From contig BMJD01000036.1 of the NCBI GenBank assembly GCA_014642895.1, positions 1 through 43,479 on the forward strand: 43,479 nucleotides of DNA, written 5' to 3'. The translations under genes and the position numbers were made by a program. This stretch comes from Lentibacillus populi (GTDB lineage Bacteria; Bacillota; Bacilli; Bacillales; Amphibacillaceae). Each line of letters starts with the position of its first letter. Within the stretch, counting starts at the first letter, position 1. Below are positions 1 to 8,369 of this stretch, one piece after another. Under the pieces are notes generated by a model, which saw nothing but the letters and a program-made list of their open reading frames with translations, made no database searches and was not told the origin of the DNA.

Positions 1-268
1 ACAAAAGAAGAAGATAAACTGGAGAAAATAACGTAATTTTAAGGAAAAGCTAGTTTAAGAGTGTTATTGTCCAAAATTCGGGGGTTAATCCGGTTGATGG
101 TTGAATAAGGCTATATATTTTAAATGCGTATTTGTTGTTTGATAATTATTATTTTCATCGAAGTATTCTAACTTACTTTGTATTGAATATTTTGTCAGAA
201 TTTCAAGATACTCCATAAATCTTAATTCAACTATCTTAAAATATAAAATCCCGGAGGTGACAATCCCA

Positions 269-937
269 ATGAAAAATACATCCACAATTGGTATGGGTTT
301 CTTGGAAAAATTGATTGCAGTATTATTTCCTATTGTTTTAGGAACGATAGGCTGGTTTCTTCCAAAGTTGTTGGATTTCGTAAAAAGAATATCTTTCTTT
401 TCCGATTCAAAAGTCATTCAACTTTTGGATTCATTCAACCCTTTTTGGGTGTCTATTATCTTGATGTTCGTAGGTGTAGTTATAGGTGTTCTTTTATCAC
501 TAACAGTCTATAGTGAAGCACTAAAAATGAGTATAAGCGATCAAGAAATATTGATCAATAAAGATGAAAAGGAAAAGACAATTAGAAAATCCGAGATAAA
601 AGAAATCTTTATGGAAGATAATGAGATCGTAATTACGGGTAATAAAGGTCAAGAGCTTTTGAGTGAAAAGACGGACATTAAGAAGGAAAAAATACGAGAA
701 ATCTTCCTGCAACATCATTACCCCTGGAGTGAACAGGATCCATATGTAGATGAATTCGTTCTTTGGACCCTGGAAGATAATACATTTGGAGAGAAAATTA
801 ATGCTATCTTATATAAACGTAGAAATGCAATTAGGGAAGGAGATAAGAAAAAGGCAAAAAATTTAAAAGTGGATTTAAATGAGCTGGGGGTAGTTGTGAA
901 AGATCAGAGTGATAATCAATATGTACGAAAGATTTAA
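269..937 (+). CDS. yqeB: YqeB-like membrane protein of unknown function
   Basis: A 222-residue protein resembling Bacillus YqeB, whose function is unknown. Two hydrophobic segments (about residues 15-37 and 58-78) would anchor it in the membrane. A charged cytoplasmic part of about 140 residues follows and ends in the family's typical tail (KRRNAIREGD... LNELGVVVKD). The frame is also open from a GTG at 257, but that codon lies inside the Shine-Dalgarno GGAGGTG (253-259), so the ATG at 269 is the better start. It stands alone, with no same-strand partner close by. The family call is from recalled similarity of the C-terminal half; the membrane topology is read from the sequence. Confidence 0.72.
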   Translation: MKNTSTIGMGFLEKLIAVLFPIVLGTIGWFLPKLLDFVKRISFFSDSKVIQLLDSFNPFWVSIILMFVGVVIGVLLSLTVYSEALKMSISDQEILINKDEKEKTIRKSEIKEIFMEDNEIVITGNKGQELLSEKTDIKKEKIREIFLQHHYPWSEQDPYVDEFVLWTLEDNTFGEKINAILYKRRNAIREGDKKKAKNLKVDLNELGVVVKDQSDNQYVRKI

Positions 938-1053
938 CTAAACAAGGTTATTATTATGAAGTACTACATTTAAAGTAACGCTATAGTTTAACAAGCGCAA
1001 AAGGCAGTAACATTATGGTTAGATTCCACAAAACGCGATTGCGGAAGATCAAC

Positions 1054-1077
1054 GGTAGAAAATGATCAAACTTTTTT
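1054..1077 (+). repeat. Dispersed intergenic repeat, copy 1 (GTAGAAAATGATCAAA type)
   Basis: The core GTAGAAAATGATCAAA followed by CTTTTTT recurs, with one or two changes, at 2203-2226, 11861-11884 and 20339-20362, always outside intact genes and in the same orientation. It could be the conserved end of a small non-autonomous element or a remnant of an insertion sequence; the full element boundaries cannot be set by eye. Confidence 0.6.
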
Positions 1078-1170
1078 ACAAAAACAGGCTCTTCCTTTGT
1101 AGCCAAATCAGGTTTTAATGGCACTTTTTGATTAAACTTTATTCTAAATCAACAAGTTTTGTGGCTTTAG

Positions 1171-1350
1171 AATAAAGTCGCACCGTTTGTAAAAAAGCTG
1201 GACCATTTATAAAAAAGTTAAACCGTTTTGAAAAGAGTTGCACCGTTTTGCTACTTTGGATATGCTTTATTAAATGATTTCCTATGGCAAAAGTAATATA
1301 TAAGGTTATACTGCAAACCGGGACAGATTGTTGAAGAAAAACCGTTCTGT
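1171..1350 (+). repeat. Long dispersed repeat, copy A, with four tandem 20-nt units
   Basis: Positions 1177-1196, 1197-1216, 1217-1236 and 1237-1256 are four consecutive 20-nt units of the form G-Y-Y-G-C-ACCGTTT-GT-AAAAA. A conserved tail follows (CTTTGGAT, CTATGGCAAAAGTAATAT, AAGGTTATACTGCAAAC, CAGATTGT). The same arrangement recurs at about 7720-7880. Tandem 20-nt sites next to a conserved flank are what transposase-binding ends look like, for example in the IS21 family, but a regulatory role for the downstream map gene cannot be excluded. The rest of the 938-1410 gap shows no gene. Confidence 0.6.
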
Positions 1351-1410
1351 TTATGTTAGAAACTAAATGGAATACCAATCATAAAATACATTAAAAAGTG
1401 AGGACATATA

Positions 1411-2154
1411 ATGGTTGCAAAGACTAAAAAGGATTTTGATGGATTAAAAGTAATTGGTGAAATCTGTGGGGCGATTCGAGATGAATTAGTCCATAGTACG
1501 AAACCTGGGATTACCACAAAAGAACTCGATGAAATTGCGGGAGAGATGTTTGAAAAAGCAGGGGCTCAATCTGCCCCAAAAGGAGAATATGATTTTCCCG
1601 GATATACGTGCATTAGCATAAATAAAGAAGTAGCGCACGGGATTCCGAAGAGGAAACGGATCATTCAAGAAGGGGATTTAGTAAATATTGATGTTTCAGG
1701 TTCAAAAAACGGGTATTTCGCAGATACTGGAATTTCCTTTGTAGTAGGGAATGGGGAGAGAATTTTACAGCAAATATGCGACGTTGCTAAAGAAGCATTT
1801 GACGCTGGACTTAAGAAGGCAAAGCCAGGTTCAAAAAAAAGCGCGCTCGGAAAAGCTGCACACAATGTTGCGAAAAAGCATGGCTTAACAGTTATAAAAA
1901 ATCTTACTGGACACGGTGTTGGGCGTTCGATTCATGAAGCACCAAAACATATTTTCAATTACTTCGCCCGCTGGGATGACGAGATTTTAAAAGATGGTAT
2001 GGTAATTGCTTTTGAGCCTATGATCTCTACATTTGAAGAGGAAGTTTTCCAATCTGAAGATGGATGGACCTTCCTAACCGATGAAAGCTTTGTGGCTCAA
2101 TACGAACATACGGTTATTCTTACCAAGGAAGGACCGATTATTACTACATTGTAA
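1411..2154 (+). CDS. map: Type I methionine aminopeptidase (MapB/YflG type)
   Basis: A cytosolic metalloprotease of 247 residues that removes the initiator methionine from nascent proteins. All five metal ligands of the pita-bread fold are visible: D94 and D105 (VNIDVSG...YFADTG), H168 (TGHGVGR), E202 (FEPM) and E232 (YEHTV). The second conserved histidine, H175, is also present. Length and the motif EYDFPGYTCISIN match the short second MetAP of Bacillus (YflG/MapB) better than the ribosomal-operon copy. It is monocistronic, with start ATG preceded by AAGTGAGG. A dispersed repeat with tandem units lies directly upstream. The genome probably has another map in its ribosomal protein cluster, which is an inference from relatives. 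Confidence 0.93.
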   Translation: MVAKTKKDFDGLKVIGEICGAIRDELVHSTKPGITTKELDEIAGEMFEKAGAQSAPKGEYDFPGYTCISINKEVAHGIPKRKRIIQEGDLVNIDVSGSKNGYFADTGISFVVGNGERILQQICDVAKEAFDAGLKKAKPGSKKSALGKAAHNVAKKHGLTVIKNLTGHGVGRSIHEAPKHIFNYFARWDDEILKDGMVIAFEPMISTFEEEVFQSEDGWTFLTDESFVAQYEHTVILTKEGPIITTL

Positions 2155-2202
2155 GAGCACCCGCACTAACACCACAATATGGCGCACCTGTGGAACAACA
2201 TG

Positions 2203-2226
2203 GGTAGAAAAATGATCAAACTTTAT
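2203..2226 (+). repeat. Dispersed intergenic repeat, copy 2
   Basis: Second copy of the GTAGAAAATGATCAAA repeat, here GGGTAGAAAAATGATCAAACTTTA with one extra A, about 50 nt downstream of the map stop codon. The preceding bases have a TGTGGAACAACATGG stretch not shared by the other copies. Confidence 0.55.
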
Positions 2227-2383
2227 TCCAAACTAATATGTTGTTTCTTTTTATATTTTGCATACTAATTACTATCCTGTTTTATGCCATATGACTGTTT
2301 AAACAACTCCATGTTGCGTATAATCGAAAATAATGGGACATAAAACATAAATAATTTTCAATATAGAAGGAAGGTAAAACAGC

Positions 2384-2689
2384 ATGGCAATAAAGGAAAG
2401 CGTTACAAAGGATAAGATAATATCTACTTCATGGAAGTTACTTCAACAAGAGGGGTTGGAGTTATTTTCTATGAGTCAGTTATCAAAAAAACTCGATTTA
2501 ACGGTTTCATCCATTTACTGGCACTTTAATAGCAAGGAAGCCATATTTCAAGAATTAATTAATCAAGTAAGTGGAGAAATTGAAATTTCATTAACTAAAA
2601 ATACATGGCAAGAACAATTATTGGAATATGGATATGCAATTTCCGAAGCCCTTCGTAGCAGACCCTTTTCTGCCCAACTTCTTATTTAA
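2384..2689 (+). pseudogene. Truncated TetR-family regulator
   Basis: The 101-codon frame holds a full N-terminal DNA-binding domain of a TetR-type repressor (helix-turn-helix around SMSQLSKKLDLTVSSIYWHF, ending NSKEAIFQELI) and the first part of the ligand-binding domain (LRSRPFSAQLL). It then stops at about half the usual 180-200 residues. A separate open stretch at 2739-2825 (about 28 codons, ending RVLQLNEAE) may be the displaced C-terminus, which would make this a deletion or frameshift relic. SD GGAAGG lies before the ATG. A free DNA-binding domain without the dimerisation half is unlikely to act as a normal repressor. Confidence 0.7.
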
Positions 2690-2882
2690 TACAATTACGT
2701 TGCCAAGCCGGAATGTGACAATTCAATAAACGGGCCACATGATTGTGGAATATTGTAGGAACTTTTCGGAAGGATATTTAGTTTACAATTATAATCGTGT
2801 CCTCCAACTAAATGAAGCTGAATAATTAAATAAGTATTTTTTAATAAAATACTCCAAATATAGAATTTTAAGGGTGTTCAAA

Positions 2883-3413
2883 ATGAAAGTCAATATAAAT
2901 TTAAAGGATATATTAAGACAAATAACTTCAAATCCATTAATTATTATGATGTGTGGTGTAGCAGGTTCAGGGAAGACGACATTCGCACAACGCTTGGAAA
3001 AAGAAGGGTTTGTACGTCTTTCAATTGATGAAGAGATTTGGAAGGTTAATGGACGTTATGGAATAGACTATCCTGTTGAGAAATATGGCGATTATCAAGT
3101 TGAAGCTGAAACAAGGCTTCGTAATCAATTGATACGTCTAATTCAGGATAAACGAAAGGTTGTTATTGATTTTAGTTTTTGGCAAAAAGCCAAACGAGAT
3201 AGATACAAACAGCTAATTGAAGAAGCTGGTGGTGAGTGGAAACTTATTTATTTGAAAGTTAGCCCTGAAATTATTCGCAAACGGTTAGATGTACGGAGTA
3301 AAAGATTTGATGCAAATGCAGCTTTTCCAATCACCGAAGATACTTTAACATCTTATCTAAACGGATTCGAAGTACCTTCATGCGAAGGGGAAGTAGTTAT
3401 AGAGTCAATATAA
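2883..3413 (+). CDS. P-loop ATPase/kinase of the COG0645 type
   Basis: A 176-residue protein with a Walker A loop GVAGSGKT (K31 and T32 in this numbering), a following D-E (SIDEEIW) and a hydrophobic strand ending in VVIDFSFW, all typical of small zeta-toxin/chloramphenicol-phosphotransferase-like kinases. The arginine-rich lid region is RKRLDVRSKRFDANAAFPIT. Substrate unknown; related proteins include aminoglycoside or nucleotide kinases and zeta toxins, but no antitoxin gene is adjacent. The ATG at 2883 is preferred to an upstream in-frame GTG at 2874 because AAGGGTG overlaps that GTG and is well placed for the ATG. The group II intron lies just downstream and does not interrupt the frame. 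Confidence 0.75.
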   Translation: MKVNINLKDILRQITSNPLIIMMCGVAGSGKTTFAQRLEKEGFVRLSIDEEIWKVNGRYGIDYPVEKYGDYQVEAETRLRNQLIRLIQDKRKVVIDFSFWQKAKRDRYKQLIEEAGGEWKLIYLKVSPEIIRKRLDVRSKRFDANAAFPITEDTLTSYLNGFEVPSCEGEVVIESI

Positions 3414-4202
3414 AAAAATAATCTTTAATAGGACAAACGGGTGTATCTTAAAGATAAGGAATACAATAACCTTCAACAATCGGGCTTCGTTCGACAAGTT
3501 CTGTTATAAGCGCTCTACAGCGTGAAATACAGAGGATTTTTTTTTCATGAATTCTAACGTTACAACCGAGGATGGGAATGACGGAGCCATGTTTCCCGAA
3601 ACCATCCCGTCAATACTCCTGCATGCGTTATGGCTGACAGGTCATGGGGTTTGAAGTACAGGTAGATTCGGCAGAACGAAGGCTGAAGCCATTCCTTTTA
3701 GAAAAGGTATGCCGACGGATATGCCGCACGGCTGAAAAACTGGATAAGGTGAGAATGGTTCCGATCATATAGGAACTGACGAATAACCGAACATACAGGT
3801 CTAAAGATTGAACATAGGGAAACCTATGGCCCATCTAACGATGGGGTGAGTGGTGTGGAGTAAAAATTGGCCCTCTGAAACACGCTATACCAGACAATGG
3901 TGGTATCCGGCTCACAGGCTTACAGGGGAACACCTAAGTTCAGAATGAAAAGCTAGGTTGTAAGGGACTTGGAAAATAAGGAACGTTGTAACAGGGGCTG
4001 TCACCCTAAACGGTTACTATAAGGCTTATGCCGAAAGGTATTTATCCTTTCGAGGGTAGGGGCATGACTGATGAATCTCCTGTAATGGAAGTGGAGGAAT
4101 AGCCCCAAGTCTAACGGAAAAGAATGATCATTTTCCATACGTGCATTGCACCGATCAGGTAAGAACGTGGGAACATTACTCCTTAAAGGAGGGAATGCCA
4201 CA

Positions 4203-6005
4203 GTGCAAGCTTTACGATATTGGGATTACTACGATATGACAGATACCTTTACCGATTTATACACGAGAAGCTTGGAAAAACAGTCATTTTCTCACCTTTA
4301 TGATGTGATGACATCTCGGGAAAATATTCTGTTGGCTTATCGTACAATCAAATCCAATAAAGGCTCTAAGACGCCAGGAACTGATGGGAAAACCATCACA
4401 GATATGAAAAAGTTGTCGGAAGAAGAATTAGTGACAGAAATCCAAAATAAACTTAAAAACTATCGTCCGAAGAAAGTCAGACGAAAACTGATTGAAAAAG
4501 AGAATGGTAAGCTAAGACCTCTAGGGATTCCTTGCATGCTAGATCGAATCATTCAACAAAGTTTTAAGCAAGTGCTTGAACCGATTGCAGAAGCCCAATT
4601 CTATAATCATAGTTACGGGTTCAGACCGCTTCGATCTGCACACCATGCGATGGCAAGGATCCAATTCCTCATCAATCAAGCCCATTTTCATTTTGTGGTG
4701 GACATTGATGTCAAAGGTTTCTTTGATCATATTAACCATAGATTACTAATCAAACAATTATGGAACATGGGAATTCAGGACAGAAAGGTCTTAGCTTGTA
4801 TTACAAAAATGCTAAAAGCTGAAATTGACGGAGAGGGTATCCCTACAGAAGGCGCGCCGCAAGGCGGGCTATTATCGACGTTATTATCAAATATCGTCCT
4901 TAACGACCTAGATCAATGGGTTAAGGGACAATGGGAGACATTTCCTCTTACCAAATCATACAGCTCAGATGATTCTGCAAGGCAGGCTAGGAAGCGAACG
5001 AACCTAAAAGAAGGATACCTCGTCCGCTATGCGGACGACTTTAAAATTCTCTGTAAAGATGGAAAGACAGCAGAGAGGTGGTATCATGCGGTACGGTTGT
5101 ACTTAAAAGATCGTTTGAAACTAGACATTTCACCGGAAAAGTCACAAATTGTGAATCTGCGGAAACGAGAATCTGAGTTTCTGGGCTTTACTATTCGCGC
5201 GAATAAAAAGGGTAAAAAGAGGGTGGCGCATACAGGCGTCAAAGCCGATAAAAAGCGAAAAATCAAGAAGAAAGCGAAAGAGCTTATCCGGAGTATAAAA
5301 GCCTCGCCTACCGCTCAAAATGCCCAGCGCTTCAACAGTTTTGTGTTAGGTATTCATCACTATTTCAAAAGAGCAACACATGTCAATCCAGAGTTCGCAC
5401 GTCTTGCTTACGATCTGCAGGCTTTCATATACAATCATCTCAAGCCGGTTGGGAAACATGGACATCCTGCCAATCCTCCGCCTACGTACAAGAAATTGTA
5501 CAGCTTGGGTTTCAAAACGTTCAATATTTCTAATGTGTACCTATTTCCTCTCGCCAATGTAAAGACAGTAAACGCAATGGGTTTTAGTACAAAGCTTACG
5601 CCTTATACTAAGGAAGGAAGAGAAAAAATACACAAAAGACTTCGTCCAGATATCCAACGAGAGGTTGGCTTACTGATGAAATCGAAGATCCCAAACCGAA
5701 GTGTTGAGTATATGGATAATCGAATAAGCCGGTACAGTATGAAACTAGGGAAATGCGAAATCACAGGCATAGATTTAGTTGCTTCCGAAGTTCACTGTCA
5801 CCACTATATCCCATTGTACCTGGGGGGAACCGATGAATTTCATAATTTACGAATCCTCCATAAAGAGGTACATCGATTAATCCATTATACGGACAAAGAG
5901 ATGATTAACATACTCATGCGTAGACTTGATATGACCAAGTCTACGGTAAATAAGGTCAACAAGTACCGTGAAAAGTGCGGACTAGAATTGATTAAACGAT
6001 CCTAA
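4203..6005 (+). CDS. ltrA: Group II intron reverse transcriptase/maturase with HNH endonuclease
   Basis: Intron-encoded protein of 600 residues that helps the intron RNA fold and splice and copies it into new DNA sites. In order: reverse transcriptase with GTDGKTI, the RPLGIP block, VDIDVKGFFD and the catalytic RYADDF; the maturase (X) domain around residues 370-460; and a C-terminal HNH nuclease (CEITG...VHCHHYIPLYLGG...NLRILHKEVHRLIH). All key residues are present, so it looks functional. The frame opens at 4146, but GTG 4203 sits 9 nt after AAAGGAGGG (4185-4193) and is the likely start. The HNH domain excludes the class C introns, which lack it. Confidence 0.95.
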   Translation: MQALRYWDYYDMTDTFTDLYTRSLEKQSFSHLYDVMTSRENILLAYRTIKSNKGSKTPGTDGKTITDMKKLSEEELVTEIQNKLKNYRPKKVRRKLIEKENGKLRPLGIPCMLDRIIQQSFKQVLEPIAEAQFYNHSYGFRPLRSAHHAMARIQFLINQAHFHFVVDIDVKGFFDHINHRLLIKQLWNMGIQDRKVLACITKMLKAEIDGEGIPTEGAPQGGLLSTLLSNIVLNDLDQWVKGQWETFPLTKSYSSDDSARQARKRTNLKEGYLVRYADDFKILCKDGKTAERWYHAVRLYLKDRLKLDISPEKSQIVNLRKRESEFLGFTIRANKKGKKRVAHTGVKADKKRKIKKKAKELIRSIKASPTAQNAQRFNSFVLGIHHYFKRATHVNPEFARLAYDLQAFIYNHLKPVGKHGHPANPPPTYKKLYSLGFKTFNISNVYLFPLANVKTVNAMGFSTKLTPYTKEGREKIHKRLRPDIQREVGLLMKSKIPNRSVEYMDNRISRYSMKLGKCEITGIDLVASEVHCHHYIPLYLGGTDEFHNLRILHKEVHRLIHYTDKEMINILMRRLDMTKSTVNKVNKYREKCGLELIKRS

Positions 6006-6054
6006 ACACGTGAGTAACGAGAAACTTATGATCTAGTAAATTTCGTTAGATGGA

Positions 6055-6088
6055 ACGCGAAGTGCTGGGAAACTAGCACGCTTCGTGT
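6055..6088 (+). ncRNA. Group II intron domain V
   Basis: Exactly 34 nt, folding as an 8-bp lower stem (ACGCGAAG with CTTCGTGT), a two-base CG bulge, and an upper stem TGCTGG/CTAGCA capped by a GAAA tetraloop. The catalytic triad in the lower stem reads CGC with the expected central G-U pair, rather than the more common AGC. Confidence 0.85.
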
Positions 6089-6383
6089 GGAGCAGGGGAA
6101 AAGCTGGAGATCACCTCAAAGGCTTACCTATTGCTGACTGTTTTCTTTTACCTACCCTATTCGCAATTTTCAATCGCATTTTCAGTTTGTTGTCCTTTAT
6201 ATTCACTGGCTGAAATATCAATTGTAATAACAACAGATTTCAAAATAAAAGCCTTAATGTTGACAGTTAGTAAAACGCGTCACCTTTACATCGATTATGA
6301 AGATGACTTCAAAAAACACCATTGTTCCATTTGGATCGGCAAATGCCGAAAATTTATTTAAATTGTTGGAGGAATTATTAAGT

Positions 6384-6740
6384 ATGTTAACAAGAGAAGA
6401 TATTTTTAAGCACGTCAAAGAAAACTTCGGTACATCGCCTGATTACCCATTTCGAAAATTTCCAAACTATGCCGCTTTAAGACATGAATCTAACGAAAAA
6501 TGGTATGGTCTTGTAATGAATATTCTCCCAGAAAAATTAGGATTAGATGGAAATGACGAAATAGATATTCTGAATTTAAAATGTCCCCCCGAAATAAGTG
6601 ACAGTTTAAGAAATGGAAAGAGTATTTTACCTGGATATCATATGGATAAGGAAAATTGGATATCACTTGTTTTAGAACGTATAGATTCAGAAAAAGAAGT
6701 TTATAACTTAATTGAGCAAAGCTTTAATTTAACCAAGTAA
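6384..6740 (+). CDS. MmcQ/YjbR family protein
   Basis: A 118-residue cytosolic protein of the YjbR fold (PF04237), recognised by FPNYAALRHESNEKWYGLVM near the start and the ending PGYHMDKENWISLVL. Members are small CyaY-like proteins annotated as DNA-binding, but their cellular role is not established. The frame is open from 6297, yet the SD GGAGGA at 6368-6373 fits only the ATG at 6384, which also gives the family's usual N-terminus MLTREDIF. A strong terminator follows 24 nt after the stop, so this is a single-gene unit. The 245 nt between the intron and this gene hold nothing recognisable. Confidence 0.85.
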   Translation: MLTREDIFKHVKENFGTSPDYPFRKFPNYAALRHESNEKWYGLVMNILPEKLGLDGNDEIDILNLKCPPEISDSLRNGKSILPGYHMDKENWISLVLERIDSEKEVYNLIEQSFNLTK

Positions 6741-6764
6741 ATCGTGAAATTATCTTCCGCAAAA

Positions 6765-6798
6765 GGAGCGCTTTTCTTTAAAAGAAAGGCGTCTTTTT
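6765..6798 (+). terminator. Rho-independent terminator of the YjbR gene
   Basis: Stem GA(G)CGCTTTTCTTT paired with AAAGAAAGGCGTC, one bulged G, followed by TTTTT. Confidence 0.8.
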
Positions 6799-6969
6799 CT
6801 AATCAATCATATTATGGAGCAACACATTTAACGGATTGGAGATATATTAAGGTGCAGAAGATACTGTTAAGGATTCTACTTAACTATAGGGTGCAAGAGT
6901 TGAAAATGAAATCAAACCGCAGAAAATTATAATGAGTAGTAGCGTTAACTAACAAAAAGAGGTGTTTTC

Positions 6970-7110
6970 TTGAAATTAGATGAGTTTACAATTGGATAAG
7001 TTTTCAAAACTAAATCATACAAATTAACAAAAGAGAATATTATGAGGTTTGCAGGTGAATTTGACCCCCAATACATGCACTTAGATGAGGCAAAAGCAAA
7101 TCAGGGAAGA
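6970..7110 (+). pseudogene. MaoC-family dehydratase relic
   Basis: Translation from TTG 6970 (SD AGAGGTG) reads like the N-terminus of a MaoC/hotdog enoyl-CoA hydratase: LDEFTIG, stop, VFKTKSYKLTKENI, then MRFAGEFDPQYMHLDEAKA. A TAA at 6997-6999 breaks it. The family sequence ends abruptly at NQGR (about 7110), where unrelated sequence begins in the same frame. So the gene has both an internal stop and a large 3' deletion. The second half of the relic stays open into the next gene and gives a false longer frame from 7042. Confidence 0.7.
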
Positions 7111-7176
7111 AGAAAAGAAGGAATCCCAAGGGAGATCTTGAATACAGTATATAATCGTACTGAGGAGGTTTTTGGA

Positions 7177-7602
7177 TTGACTGTTCTTAATGGAAAACAA
7201 GTTTATAAGCTATGGGTAAAGGCTTGGAATGGAGATGTTTCCATTCTTAATGAGGTGACGTCACCTAACTGCACAGTTCATCAAGCAAGGCTTGATAAGA
7301 AGGATTCAGAAGCACGAAAAGGAGTAGAAGCATTAAAGGAAATGATAACGAATGGGCGTGCGATCTTTAATGACGTAAAGATGTCAATTGAAGTAGGCCC
7401 TATCGAAGAAAACGCTTATGTTTCCGCACGTTGGAAATTGACTGGAACATATAACGGGGAAATGCCGGGTGCCAAGGCAAATGCTGGAGAAGTTATCTCT
7501 TTTCATGGTATGGATATCTTCTCTCTGGAAGAGGGTAAAATCAAGGATTATTGGGTTTCTTGTGATGATGTACACTTCCTGCAACAGCTTGGCATGCTTT
7601 AG
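7177..7602 (+). CDS. SnoaL-like ester cyclase-family protein
   Basis: A 141-residue NTF2-fold protein of the SnoaL/ester cyclase type (PF07366), a small alpha+beta cone often acting on polyketides or similar small molecules. The features seen are WVKAWNGDVSILNEV near the N-terminus, RWKLTGTYNGEM, the GEVISFHGMDIFSLEEGKI strand pair and a C-terminal W-V-S-C-D-D. The frame is open from 7042, but residues before 7177 belong to a MaoC relic. TTG 7177 has GAGGAGG (7162-7168) at good spacing and begins the domain. Substrate unknown. A dispersed repeat and then an ABM monooxygenase follow on the same strand. Confidence 0.75.
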   Translation: MTVLNGKQVYKLWVKAWNGDVSILNEVTSPNCTVHQARLDKKDSEARKGVEALKEMITNGRAIFNDVKMSIEVGPIEENAYVSARWKLTGTYNGEMPGAKANAGEVISFHGMDIFSLEEGKIKDYWVSCDDVHFLQQLGML

Positions 7603-7719
7603 ATAAATTCTGATCAAACTTAAGGTACCCAATATGTAATTTCATTGTTCCTTTAACGGGCGCAAATCTGGAATAAAGCTGTGCCCGCAAATGCTTTAAA
7701 AAAGGCCATTTAATGGCAA

Positions 7720-7885
7720 AATAAAGTCGCGAAGTTTGTAAAAAAAGATGCGATGTTTATAAAGTTGTTGCGATGTTTTACCTCTTTGGATGTAATTTGT
7801 CTAAAGGGGTTTCTTATGGTAAAAGTAATATAAGGTTATACCGCAAACGGTCCAGATTGTGTAAAAGAAGGATTTATAAAGGTTA
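7720..7885 (+). repeat. Long dispersed repeat, copy B
   Basis: Aligns with copy A at 1171-1350: AATAAAGTCGC, TTTGTAAAAAA, a tandem core now reading GCGATGTTT two or three times in place of ACCGTTT, then CTTTGGAT, CTTATGGTAAAAGTAATAT, AAGGTTATACCGCAAAC and CAGATTGT. It lies just upstream of the ABM monooxygenase gene and fills most of the 7603-7932 gap, which has no gene. Confidence 0.6.
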
Positions 7886-7932
7886 GATGGAATTACTATT
7901 ATATCGTACATTTTTTAAATGGAGGAATGACA

Positions 7933-8256
7933 TTGAGTAAATTCGGGTTGTATAACAAGTTTACTGCTGTTGAAGGGAAACGCGATGCTTTGGCAGAAAT
8001 GCTGTTGGAGGCTTCAAAGTCGATGGAGGAATTAAATGACTGTGAGTTGTATGTTGTTAGTTTAGATGATGACGGTTCTGACTCAATTTATGTTTATGAG
8101 GTATGGAGTGACGAGAATGCTCATCAAGCTTCTTTGTCAATGGAAGGAGCGCAGACATTAATTCAAAAAGCCAAACCGATAATTGCAGGGGTGGAGAAAA
8201 TTAATACATCATTACCCGTAGGTGGAAAAGGCATTTCGACTACTTCGCAAGATTAG
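7933..8256 (+). CDS. ABM-domain (antibiotic biosynthesis monooxygenase-like) protein
   Basis: A 107-residue protein of the dimeric ferredoxin-like ABM fold (PF03992), which includes quinol monooxygenases and haem-degrading enzymes. Seen: FGLYNKFTAVEGKRDALAEML at the N-terminus, CELYVVSLDDD and IYVYEVWSDENAHQASL in the core. The ATG at 7927 is too close to the GGAGG at 7921-7925, so TTG 7933 with 7-nt spacing is the likely start. The reaction cannot be told from sequence; no haem or quinone partner gene is adjacent. Confidence 0.8.
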   Translation: MSKFGLYNKFTAVEGKRDALAEMLLEASKSMEELNDCELYVVSLDDDGSDSIYVYEVWSDENAHQASLSMEGAQTLIQKAKPIIAGVEKINTSLPVGGKGISTTSQD

Positions 8257-8369
8257 AGTAGAAACACTGGATGTTAGGGAAAAGAGATGAAGAAAATGAA
8301 CTTCACTGACAGGGGTTGTCAGGAAAACTCCTATATAATCTAAGTATACCTCGGCGCAAATGTCAGCCT

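Larger units (their letters stand above)
3522..6138 (+). mobile_element. Group II intron with its own maturase gene
   Basis: A self-splicing retroelement. The 3' part is clear: domain V at 6055-6088, then domain VI (AGCA paired with TGCT, AAGC with GCTT, with an unpaired A in the TAT of the 3' strand), with the intron probably ending in GAC at 6138. Upstream of the maturase there are roughly 600 bases of structured, gene-free sequence (domains I-IV) that fit the ribozyme. The 5' end is uncertain: a GTG at 3522 is the best candidate I see, and one at 3441 is an alternative. The insertion lies between the kinase gene and the YjbR gene and interrupts no recognisable coding sequence. Confidence 0.85.

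Noticed and set aside
85-417. 110-codon minus-strand frame at the left end
   Set aside because: It lies antisense to the yqeB start, has no SD and no recognisable family; yqeB is better supported.
1177-1256. CRISPR array
   Set aside because: Units are directly adjacent 20-mers without spacers, and no cas genes are present.
2874-3413. Zeta toxin of a toxin-antitoxin pair
   Set aside because: The P-loop kinase fold is shared, but no epsilon-like antitoxin gene is next to it, and the preceding gene is a truncated TetR.
6744-6932. 62-codon frame after the YjbR gene
   Set aside because: Its beginning is the YjbR terminator hairpin, and it has no SD.
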